64,000 nt of DNA. It comes from Chiridota heheva. Lineage: Eukaryota > Echinodermata > Holothuroidea > Apodida > Chiridotidae. The position numbers were made by a program, and so were the translations under genes. Below the pieces are notes generated by a model. The model saw nothing but the letters and a program-made list of their open reading frames with translations. It made no database searches and had not been told where the DNA came from. Where the stretch lies: assembly GCA_020152595.1 (NCBI GenBank), contig JAIGNY010000186.1, positions 958,501-1,022,500 on the forward strand, in the 5' to 3' direction. Positions 24,201 through 36,200 of this stretch are shown piece by piece. Every line of letters starts with the position of its first letter. The first letter of the stretch is position 1.

Positions 24201-27200
24201 CTCATCCCACCCTGCCCTACATACAGTTCCACTCTGTCCCACAAGAAATCCCACCCTCATCCTAATTCTTTCAGCTACTTTATCATCATGTCGCGGTTGC
24301 GACTGTGCAGAGGGGTGTTGTTACCAATTTTGGGTTTGATGGTGTGGAGTTTGTTACTGGTTTCATAATTCCAGAGTTTTTTTTTTATGTAGTTGGAGAT
24401 GGAGAGACGAAGGTCTGAGTGTGGAATAGGAAAAGGAGAGGCAATGTTTGACAGAGCTTTGTTGGGGGCTCTGTCAGCTCTCTCGTTGCCAGGGATGCCG
24501 ACATGGCTGGGAATCCAGAAGAAATAATATTCTTTTTGAAGGAGGAGAGAGTGTGGAGTTTGTTGAGGATTTGTAGAATGAGAGGGTTGGGCCAGAGCAT
24601 GTTGAAGATGCCAGTGAGGACGGATTGTTCTTACTTTTACATAACATTTATGAGAAACACAATGACCACTTGACTTATCCTTTAAATCCGTTCATGTGTA
24701 AAATCCATTTAGTTCTGTGCAGTTACATATTTTTATTCTGTATAAGTGATTCATCTTTTATCCTTCTGTACAAATGAGTTCAACTAGCTCCTAACTTCTT
24801 CATTTGCCAAGTACATAAAACAAGGTATACAAACTCAAACAAGAAAAGAAAATCAAAGAAATGTTGAAAAATTTAATTATTCTGCAAACTACATGGGATC
24901 TGAAAAGGGTGATTGAAAGAGTTACTAGTACCTTGCAATTTTCTTGAGTTTTACAGTGCCTAAACCTTTCAAAACCTCTGACATGTCGGGCAGTTGATCG
25001 TTAGCAGAATGTTTAGACTTTGTCGTTGAAAGACTTCCATTTTTGGCTTTGTTCTGCAAAAAGAGGGAATTAAAGTAAAAGGCAAGTTAATTCCATGGCA
25101 CTTTTTAACAACATGCGTTAGGTACAAATCTTGGGGTTTGAATTAGGCAGCTGATTACAATATCTCAATCGCATAAGCAACTCTTCAATATAAACAAACT
25201 TGTTCATGGTGTATCCGCAGGAACTTTTCTAATTTTTTTTCACGTTTTAGGGTTTCCACTTCTGTTTTCATACATGTCTCCACTAGCAGCTTTGACTCTA
25301 CTACAGACTTTTAAAGTTTTATCATTTGAAACATTGCCATTAAAAATATTTTCAAATTGGGATCGAATCTTACATAGCAAATTGTATAGCAACAGTGTAC
25401 TGGCTTTTAAGTCAGCTGATAGCAGGTTTAAGCCTCAAATATTTTCACTGTAAATAGCGTGATTGCATAGAAAAGCACTATAGGACCATTCTGCAGCCAG
25501 CTACGTGTGTGACAGACTGTGGAATGGCCCTAACAGATCCCTGAGAGACCCAAGGGGTCTACTAGAGATCTATCATCCAGCCCGTTGTATGTGTGACAGA
25601 CTGCGGAATGCCACTAACAGATCCCTGTGAGATTTTTAGTTTTTTCATAAACATACAGCCGTCACCATTGAGGTCGGTTAACCGTTTAACCGTAAGTGAT
25701 GACATATTTAACCAGTGACGCAATATTCTATACTGTTCATGTGCGTAAGCACTAACATTATGCATGTATCGGTCATTCCCTCATACTAACTTGCAAAGCC
25801 TACTGCCGTTTTGGGGATGGATTGCATTTCTATGTTGGGGTAAATACTATAAACGATTGGAAACGAGAGTGGTAAATTCATATCCTAACTGATAAATGCA
25901 AGACAAAAGTTCATGGAAATAAATGGTACTAATGGACAGGGAACACACACCACCGGATTTCAATCATTTTCAATACACATGATGAAATGTCTTCAAGAGA
26001 ATGAAAACAACCACAAAAATCACAATACTGCACACTAACAAACCTAGTTTTTATTGAAGGAAATATGTAAAGAACATACCGTAGCAATCCTGCAAAATAA
26101 TTCAAAACAAAACTTTACTTTCAATAATCCTAATAATAATCCAAGCACTGTCAACAAAGTTAAGCAGTTACAGTAATTAGGCCTAAACCACCATAAAATA
26201 TACTACACATGTTCGCATACTCAACGACTTTTTGAAAATACCTTCTAGTAAAAACTTTCTCCACCTTTTAAGCCCATTAGCCTGGCTATTAAAAAGTGTT
26301 GTGATTCAAATATTGTCTTTTTTGTCTGGAAATTTATTCTATTCAGGCTGAGTTTTTACCATATTGTTGTTTTTTGTATGTTGTCTGCATAATCTTACTG
26401 TTTTTGTTTTCTAAAGTTTCCTTATTTGTGAATATTTTGTTTGTTTGTTTGATGAGGTCTTAACGGCACCACGACAACGAAGGTCAAATTGTGCCTGAGA
26501 GGTCAGATCATTTTAGAGGTAGTAAGGAAAGAGACCAGGGGAAGAATGAGAGAAATTCAAGAACAAAAGCCAGAAAGCTGTGATCGAGAGAGGAGGTGCA
26601 TGGGAAAAACTAAAAACAGAGTAGAGAGGGGGTGGAAGAGGAGGATTAAATATGGTTGTAGAGGGATGCATGCTGAAGGAAGGAGACTATTTTATCTGGA
26701 GGATTTTTTTGGAAGAACTCAGCAATTGAGTTGTGGGGAGCGAGAGAAGCTCTGGGAAGGTTGTACAGGGGGCAAGCAAGGAGAACGTGTTGGATTGTAA
26801 GGATGCAGTGGCAATTGTTACAGAGGGGTTGGGGGGAACCAATAAGGAAGTGGGAGTGAGTGAGGTGGGTGTGACCAATTCTAAGACGGGTAATATGAGC
26901 GTTGTCGATCTGAGAAAGGTTGTTGATGGTGGATTTGATCGGGATTGTGGGCTGGATAACATGGAGTTTGTTATCAATTTGGAAGTTCCATAAGGTTTGC
27001 CAGCGGTCACGAACAAGAGAAGCGATAAGCGGTTTGATGTCAGAGAGGGTTTTGGGAAAAGGGGAAGGAGGAGGTTAAGGGCAAGCTTAGCGGCTGTATC
27101 AGCCCTGTCATTGCCAGGGATGCCAACATGGCTGGGTATCCAGAAGAAAAGAACACTTTTCCTGCAGAGGGTGGGAGAAAAGAGTTTCCGGAGGAGGAGG

Positions 27201-30200
27201 TGGCAGGTGAGGTTATCCCATTTAAGATTGAGTAATGAAGTAAGAACAGCCTTAGAGTCAGAGAAAATGGCAAAGTGACTAAGAGGAGAGTACTCAATAA
27301 AGTTGAGGGCGAGGAGAATGGCCTTAGCCTCGGCTGAAAAGATGGATGAGTGGTCAGGAAGTCTGCTACTGAGGGTGATGTCTTGGATGATGGCAGCAGC
27401 AGCTGTCTTGTTGCCTTCCTTGGAGCCATCAGTATAGATAGAGGTGTAATTTGAGAGTTGGTCTTTGATTTGGTTGTGGAGATTGATGAAGAGATTAGGG
27501 TGAGTTTGAGTTTTGTTATAAGTGGAGAGGTCTAGGTGGACAGAAGGAAGGGGGGTGGCCCAAGGCGGAAAAGTGGGCCAGGAATAGGTGCCGAGAGTGG
27601 CGGGGTTGATGCCAAGTTGAAAGAGGTCTGATTTAATGCGTAAGCTGAAGGGGCGATAGGGTTTTAGTCCTATCAAAGAGGGAGGAGAAATTGGGGTACC
27701 TAATGAGGTTGTAAACAGGGTTCTGAGTGTTGGTGAGGACTCTAAAAGCATAGGAGAGGCTAAGCTTTTACATCTAAGTAGAAAGGGGGTTCGTTGGCTT
27801 CAACATGAAGGCTAGTGATTGGGGAGGTCCTGTAGGCTCCTAGACAAAGCCTGAGGGCTTCATTTTGGATGGTGTTAATGTGGTTGAGGTATGAGTTGTG
27901 AGCGACACAGTAAACAATATTGCCATAGTCAAGCTTGGCACGAATGGTGAGCCTGAAAATTTTGAGGAGAGCATGGCGGTTCGCTCCCCAAGTAGTGTTG
28001 AGAGCAGTCGGAGGAGGTTGAGGGAGCTATTGCATTTTAGTTTCAGGTTGGTGATGTGTGGCTTGTAGGTGAGCTTGGGGTCTAGAGTTAGACCAAGGAA
28101 CTTTGTTTTCAACTTTAGGGATGCGATTCCCATTGAGCACAAAGTTCGGGTTGGGGTGGAGGTTGTTGAAATGACAAAAGTGCATGCAGACTGTCTTGTC
28201 TTTGGAGAATCTAAAACCGTTATTGTTGCTCCAGACTTGCAGCTGATTGAGGCTGGTTTGAAGCCTATTTTCAACAATAGGAAAGCTAGGGGAGGAGTAG
28301 AAGATGGTGAAGTCATCCATGTAGAGGGTACGTTTGATGCTGGGGCCAAGGTCATTCCCGATGTCATTAATGCTCAGGTTGAAGAGAGTGGGGAGAGGAT
28401 GCTGCCTTGGGGACGCCCTCTTCTTGGGGTACGGCTTGAGAGGGTGTGGCCAATACGAACTTGGAACTGCCTGGGTGAGAGGAAGTTTTGAATAAAGATG
28501 GGAGGTGGCCTCTGAGGCCAATGGTGTGAAGTTTCGGGTAATGCCGTATTTCCAAGTAGTGTCGAAAGCTTTTCGAGGTCAAAAATATGGCAATGAGGTG
28601 TTCTTTTTGCAAAGGATTCCCGGATAGCGGTGTCGGCGTAATTAACTGGTCTAGGGTATTGCACGTTTTGGAAGCCGCTTTGGTGAGGAGAGAGGATTCT
28701 GTTGGTCTCGAGGAACCAGTTTAGTCTCTGATTAATGATCTTTTCCATAATTTTACAGAGACAGCAAGTAAGGGCGATGGGTCGGTAGCTGGTGGGGTCG
28801 GTGCTATCCTTCCCGGTTTAAGGACGGGGATGACAATAGCTGTTCTCCAGATAGGGGAAAGGAGTGTGAGGACCAAATGTGGTTGAAGATGGTGAGTAGG
28901 GTAGTGGTGGCTTTGATGGGGAGGTGTTTCAGAAACTGATAGGGGATGTTATCTGGGCCCTTGGAGGTGCAGCCAGCGTCGCTGATGGCTTGGTTTAATT
29001 CAGAAAGGGTGAGAGGGGTGTTGTAGCTTTCGGAGTTGTCAGAGGAAAAGTGATTCTCCGGGCTTCATCGCAAGCTTTTTGATTTTGAAAGCATTGGAGT
29101 AGTTGGTCGAGGCCGAGATGTTGCTGAAAGAGGCGGCGAGGTGGTCAACGATGTCTTTTTGCGGTGAGAAGGTCTCCATTCCAAGAGAGATGGGAGATGG
29201 AAGATTTGCCTACTCTGCCGTGGAAGCTGTTAACCATTCTCCAAATCTTCTTAGTGGGGGTGTTGGTGGTGAGAGAAGAGATAAAGTTGTTCCAAGTGTT
29301 GGTTTTACTGTCCTTGATAGTGCGTCTGGCCTTGCACGGCTGATGCGAAAGAGGTTAAGGTTATGGGTGGTCGGGTTAGTTTTAAAGTTCCTGAGGGCTC
29401 TTTTCCTGTTCTTGATGGCGGTTTTGCAGTCATCTGAGAACCAGGGGTTGGGGGATGATTTGGGGGTTTGGAGGTTTTGGGAATTGAGCAGGTGGCGATG
29501 TTGATAAGGATATTACTGAAGTTAGACATGGGATCCTCATCCTCGAGAAGATGGGGGAGAGGTGTGAGTCACAGAGGGTTTCAAAAAGGGACCAGTCAGC
29601 CTTGTCGAGGTTCCAGTTGGGGGTGTGCTCAGTGGGGATTTGAAGATTGGAGTGTATAAGAAGAGGGTAATGATCACTACCACAGAGGTCAGCAGTGACT
29701 CTCCAACTAAAGTCAGGGAGGAGGTTAGGGGAACAGATAGACAGGTCAATACAGGTGAGAGAGCCTGTGGCAGGATGAAGGTAGGTCGGGAGTTAGTGTT
29801 CAGTAAGGACAGGCTGTGCTGACGGAGAGCGTTTTCGATGAACTTGCCTCTAGGGGTGGTGGTATTAGAGCCCCACAGAGGGTTGTGAGCGTTGAAGTCA
29901 CCAAGAAGGATGAAGGGGGTGGGAAGCTGAGAGATGAGGTTGTTAAGGCTGGTTGGTTGAATGTTGGTGTTGGGAGGGAGATAGATATTGCAGAGAGTGA
30001 AAGTTTTGTGGAGGGAGATAGAAATACAGATGGCCTGAAGGTCGGTGTGCACCTAACAGGGCTGTGTGGGATATCGTGTCTAACGAGAATGGAGACGCCA
30101 CCACAGGCCCTGTCAGCATCCACTTGATGTTTGTGATAGCAAGCAAAGTTGTTAAGGGAGTAATGGTCGGTGGTTTTCAAGAAAGTTTCTTGAAGGCAGA

Positions 30201-33200
30201 AGACGACGGGTTGAAGGTGGAGGCCAGAAGGTCGATTTCTTCAGAATTGGCCTTAAGGCTCCTAATGTTCCATTGTATGATGTTGTGGGTGTTATTGTAA
30301 TTGATTGTGGTGTATGCCATAAAGGAGGCGGGGGGTTATCTGGAGGAAGATCTGCTGGGTCTGAGTTCGCTTGTTTTTTCTTTGGATTTGTTTCTTTGGG
30401 AGCGATTGTTTTTGAAAATTGGACGAGAAGTATGATCGGTGTGTTCGCAATCGAACAATCCATACTCTCTTCAGTGTGGGTTTGGGAGGTGGGTTGTTTG
30501 TTGATTGGTTGTTTGTTGATAGGTTGTTTGTTGATTGGTTGTTTTTTGGTTGGTTGTTTGCTGGTTGATTTGTTGGTTTGTTGGTTGTTTGCTTGGCTGG
30601 TTTTAGCTTGATGTATGAAGGTATTAGTGGAGTTGGTGTAGGGGCGGTAGGGCTTTAGAGTAGGAAGGGGGTTGAGGAGAGAGTGGTGGTGGAGGTGGTG
30701 TGGGTATTGGGTGTGATTGGGTTGTTGGAAATGGTGATGGGCTTAGGACTAGGTAAGGTAAGAAGAGCCAGGTGAGGTCGGTTTGGGCATGGGAGTTAGT
30801 TTTTTGTTGTGTTAGTTGTGTTTGGGGGGCGGAATTAGAGTTAGAGGAGACTACGTTTGAGTAGGAAGGCTTGGAGTTAAGGGAAGCGAGGAATTGTTTC
30901 CTGGCCTCAGGGTAGGTTATGTTGGGGTTAAGGGTTTTAAGTTTAGTTATTTGTTTTTCCTGAAGCCAGGTGGGACAGTCTTTCGAGAAGGAGGGATGGT
31001 TTGCTGGGTGTTTACCGTCACAATTTGTGCAGAGTGGGGGTTGGTGCAGGAGGTGTTGTCATGGTCCGGGCTCCGCAGTTACCACAGCGCTTGGCTGTGG
31101 CAGGAGTTTTTCCCGTGGCCATACCTCTGACAATTGTAGCAACGTAAAGGGTTAGGAATATAGGGGCGACCTGGATTCTCAGGTAGCCGGCAATGATGTG
31201 GGAGGAGAGTTGGAGTTGTAAAGTGAGAAATATGGTGTTGGTGGAGTTTCGGCTCCGTCTCTCTTTAGAACGAGACGACGGGCTTGGTTACATGTTGGTT
31301 AGCTAGTTCTTCTTGGAGGTCACATCGGTCATGTACGCAAGATCGCGGGCAGCGATGACGCCTTTGCTGGAGTTTAGGGAATGATGGGGGTGACTGTGAT
31401 GTCGATACCAGAGTTGGATAGGGTTTTGGTGGAAAGGAGGGTGGTGGCTTTGTGTCCCTGGTGCAGTGCACCAGAGATCACGGATCTAAGGGTAGAGACT
31501 TTGGGAGGGTACCGACAAGGCCAAAGAGGGCTTTATGGATGAGGAAAGGAGAAACTTTTAAAGCTTTCCTGCTTGTTGGTGGCATGGATTATAAGGATTT
31601 TTGGGATTGGGGTTGCAGAATGGTCAATGATGGTAGCAGGTGGGTCACGGGAGGGAGGGGGTCAAGGTCAAGGTCACTGCATAGGCGCTTTGTCATTATG
31701 AAAGAAAAACCAAGGGCCGAGAGACCGAGGCAGCTAGAAAAATCGCGGAACCACTATATGGGGACCGCTGTATTAGTAACGAAGGGCGTGAAAAGTCGGG
31801 ACAGAACGAGGGAAAATATAATAGAAAAAAAGAAAAGAAACGATCTCACCGAGGATAAAAGCCCATCCACCGAAAAGAAAATCCGAAAATGAAGTTATAA
31901 AACAAAAAGGTGCAAATTGGAGAGAAATTGGAGCGAAAATAGTTTAGGAGAATAGGAGCAGTTGTAACGTCGCTCTCGTACAATAGGAAAGCTGAATATT
32001 TTGTTGATTTCTTTTGTTACTGGTTTGTGTGGTATTACTAACTGTATCCTATTACACACATTTTATAGCTGTCATTGTAAGCTAGGTCCTTTGTATTGTT
32101 AGGCTTTGTTATTTCTTAAATTTTAGTATAGGTGTTTGTGTTGAGTGTAGGCTGATTGAGTTTGTGTTGAGTGTACACTCGTTGAGTGTGTATTGTCCCA
32201 TTAAAGAGAGTATGTATTGTCCCATTAAAGAGAGTATGTAGGCGTAATCGGCCAGTGTGGATGTCTCGGGAGGTTTTGCGGGCTGTTCAGGAAAAGTAGT
32301 TGTGGCATTGTTATAAAAACAGTGGGTGTCCTGCGGAGCTTGCTAGGCATAAGAATCATGAAAAGTTCACGAAGGACTTGATAAGAGATACTAAAGTGCT
32401 TTTTGAATGATGTTTGTCCACAGAGTTTAAGATTAATCCTAAGTCATTTTACTCTTATGTTTGCTCAAAGCAAAAAAACCAAGGAGGCTGTTGGTCCCCT
32501 TCAGGGTAATGGTGTTACTATTAATAGTGGTAAGGATATGGCTGAGGTTTTGAATGACTACTTCTCTGTTTTTACTAAGGAGTCTCTTGCTGATGATGTT
32601 GTGGATTATCTTAGTGTGCACTCTCCAGTATCCATTAAAGATGTTGATTTTTCTGTTGATGCTGCGACTAAGAAGTTGAAGGGTTTGTTTTCAAATAAAG
32701 CATCCGGTCCAAATGGTATACATCCTGCTGTCTTACGTGAGTGTTCTGATGTTCTTTCTGTTCCCCTGAGTATTATCTTTTCAAAGTACTTTGATGTTGT
32801 GTTGTTCCTAGTGATTAGAGAATTACAAATGTCACTCCTATTTTTAAAAAGGGTGACCACAGTTTGCCCTGTAACTATAGGCCAGTGAGTTTTACTAGTG
32901 TTATGTGCAAGGTCATGGAGTCCATTGTTATGGATGTTGTACTAGAACATTTACTGGTCAATCGTTTGTTGGATTTATCACAGCATGGGTTCTTACCTAA
33001 GAGGTCTTGTGTTTCTAATCTATTGGAATTTCTTGATGATGTTACTAGTTGATTCTGGTCATAATGTGGATGTTATCTATTTAGACTTCCAAAAAGCATT
33101 TGATAAGGTTTCATTAGGCAGGCTTATGTTGAAAACAAGAGCACTTGGTGTGGAGGGAAAGTGTGCCAGTTATATCAATTCTTGGTTAATTGACAGGTCA

Positions 33201-36200
33201 CAAAGTGTTGTTAATGGTGAAGTATCTCCATGGAAGAAGGTTACAAGTGGTGTTCCTCGGGGTTCTGTTTTGGGTCCACTTCATTTCTTAATCTTCATTA
33301 ATGACATTGATGTTTCCCTTGGCTCCAGGATTTGTAAATTTACTGATGACTTTAAGCTGTACAGGATTGTTGATGATGCTACGGATTCTTCACTGTTACA
33401 AACTGATCTGGATAAATTAGTTTCTTGGTCCCAAACGTGGCAGATATCATTCATTGTTGATAAATGCAAAGTTATTTATTTTGGTCAGAGCAATTTGGCT
33501 TTTGATTACTGCATGAATGGTTCAAATCTTGGTTGTGTCGATCAAGAAAGGGATCTAGGTGTTGTCATTACTAGTAATCTGAAGCCTTCTAAACAGTGTG
33601 CTTTAGCAGCTGCAAGGGCAAATACAATGATTGGTTTGATTAAAGAAATTTTTGTTTTCTTGGTATAGAAGTTGTCCTTAATTTGTTTAAGCGAGTTAGT
33701 CAGGCTTCACCTTCAGTATGTTATTCAGGCTTAGAGTCCTTTTATGAGAAGGATAAGTTCATTTTGGAGCAGGTTCAGCGAAGAGCCACTAGACTTGTTT
33801 CTGAGGTAAGTAATCACTCTTATGAATCTAGGTTGCAAATTCTTGGTTTGACCATGCTTGAGTTGAGAAGAGTATGTAGCGATATGATTCAGGTTTGTAA
33901 ATTCCTATCTGGTAGTGATGCTTTGACTTTCTGTATTTTCTTGAATGTTTCAGCTAATCCTCATGTGACTTGTGGTAACAGTTTGAAGTTGACCAAAAGT
34001 TCTCACGGATAGATATTTAGCATTTTAGCTTTTCACAAAAAGTTGTTAATGAGTGGAATGGTTTGTCTGAGTGGGTAGTTAGCTTCAATTCTGTTCACAA
34101 TTTCAAAGTCAACATTGATAAGTTCTTTACAATCTCTGGGCATCTTTGATTTAATTATTTTTTTTTTTTTTGTGGTGGTGGTGGTGTTAGTTTGGGCTTT
34201 TTATGGGGTGATTCACCCTTCTTAGCCTGTCATCTTGTTATGTTCTTAATTGACAGCCAATATTTGCTCACGCTTAATATTCACAATAACATTCTCACTG
34301 GTGGCTTGCAAGAGAAACATTCCAACCTTGATTCATACATGCACTCTTACCTGTAGAATAATTTCTCGCAGGCTGAGTTGCTTCTTTGCTTCCATCACTG
34401 GGGGTGGTGGGGGTGGTGGGGGAGGCGGAGCACCATATGGAGGAGGAGGGGCGGATGGTAACACAGGGCTTGCTGATGTTGCAATATATGTAGGTGCTGA
34501 AAGAAAATTATCAAAATAAAACTGCTAGATTTTTCAATTTATTTCAAGAAATCTGAAAAACATGAAGTCAGAAATAAGGAACATGTGACATGTGTAGATG
34601 CAAAAACAAGGATTTATTCTAGTGTCTTGCCATCTCAGACCTAAACTGATTTTATATTTAAGTGAAGTTTTTTAATAAAAAAGACATGTATTTCACACAA
34701 CAAAGTCAAAGTCAGATTCCCTCACCTCCCCTTGTACCACCAACAAACTTTCAGTACCAGGTTCTGTAATCTGCATATATCAATCCTGTCAGAGTTACCA
34801 ATCTCAAACCAACCAGGTTTCTTTTGGACAAACTGAAATTGGCCTTAAAAAAAAAAATCATTGTTCAAATAAATTGCCAATGTTACTTTACCCACAAAAA
34901 TAAAACAAAACATCTTTAAGTGGTTCAAACCAAATTCCTACATCTTTTCCCCTCAATCTAAATGTTTGACTTATTTTACCAGACAATGTAATAATGGCCT
35001 CTTTTCATTACACTAATTTGAACAAATTTCAGCAAGCAGGAGTTGCTAAATTAGGGATTTGCATTTGATTTGATCAGCTGACAGCAGTTGATAGTGATAA
35101 TATCAATGTACAATTTGATTTTAAAACAATACCAAGCCCTAGATATAGAGTCATGTACAGTTGACCTGCTTTTACATCTGGGCTATGATCAAGTTGAATT
35201 ATATATTATTCAAAATTAAAAACATTGGAATCTTAAAAATGGCAAAAAAACAACAATGCACTCTTCTTACTTAACATTTTTTTTAATTTTTACAAGAAAT
35301 TTTTGAATACAGAGATACAACATATATTACTTAGTCATTTTCAAACTATTAAAACTCATGTAAAAAACATCGTTGTGTCAAAACATTTTAGAAATTACTT
35401 TCTGAATGCTCTGGTTTGCTCGCTATAACCGTTGCAATAGTTAAACAATTTTGTGTTGTATAAAACCACTATTCTTTACACTGCTGCCAAAATCTTTGAA
35501 AAAGAAAGAACTATTCTGGTAAAAAAAAACTTTCTGATTCTTAGCCAAACGTCCAATCTAAATCAAACTTAAAGTATTCCCCTCATTTTTGAAATTGTTG
35601 GAATTTAGGTTTGAAATCAAAAATCAAATTCATTCTTGAATTTCATGTAACAACTTTTGCATACAGTAAAAAAATTTAAACAAAAACTGATTAAAAGTCA
35701 TATCTTGAAAACAAAATATGCTATTTCATAAATGTTTTTTCTTTAAGCCTTATAACTTTCATAATATAAGTCCAAAACTCATCCATATGTCTACCTCTTG
35801 TTTATCTATGACAGTCAAAATGTGCTGAACATGTCTTATATCTTGTATCAAGTTCTAGAAGATACATTTTTAGACTTATTGTATTTCAAAGATTTCCTTA
35901 GTGTGTTAAGCTTGCATTGTACAGTGTGATGTCATAATTGCAGATACAATAACAATGTTTATGCATTTCTTTGAAAATTAATTGCCTCTTTCTAAACATT
36001 TTTTATTTTAGTTTTGAGATGGAAGTATAACATGCAGTTAACAAGCACATACCTTGGCCATCTACCTTACACTCTAAATAAAAGAAAAAGAAAATTTCAT
36101 AGAAATATATTAAAACTAGAATTTTAGTCCTCTGTAGCATGACTTGTTCTTTTCCTTAAAAATTTGTTCCAGTAAATTATGACCACAAACTTACTGTAGC

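Larger units (their letters stand above)
26437..32000 (-). mobile_element. near full-length I-superfamily-like LINE (two ORFs, broken)
   Basis: An antisense element of about 5.5 kb in the MTFR intron. From its 5' end it has a gag-like ORF1 with CCHC knuckles (start near 31696), an APE-type endonuclease, a reverse transcriptase, an RNase H and a Cys/His C-terminal motif, then a 3' tail of (CAAA)n-like repeats at 26437-26455. The order ORF1-EN-RT-RNH is that of the I superfamily (I, Nimb and relatives). Many frameshifts break both ORFs, so it is inactive as written. Truncated relatives in this window are at 20530, 24280, 49770 and 51715. Confidence 0.88.

Noticed and set aside
23766..24368. 200-codon + ORF and 141-codon antisense ORF
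   Set aside because: Composition follows the 22-bp C-rich minisatellite and then runs into LINE antisense sequence.
31452..31892. 146-codon + ORF
   Set aside because: Antisense shadow of the LINE gag-like ORF1.
34250..34519. 89-codon + ORF with poly-Gly
   Set aside because: Antisense of the proline-rich MTFR exon.
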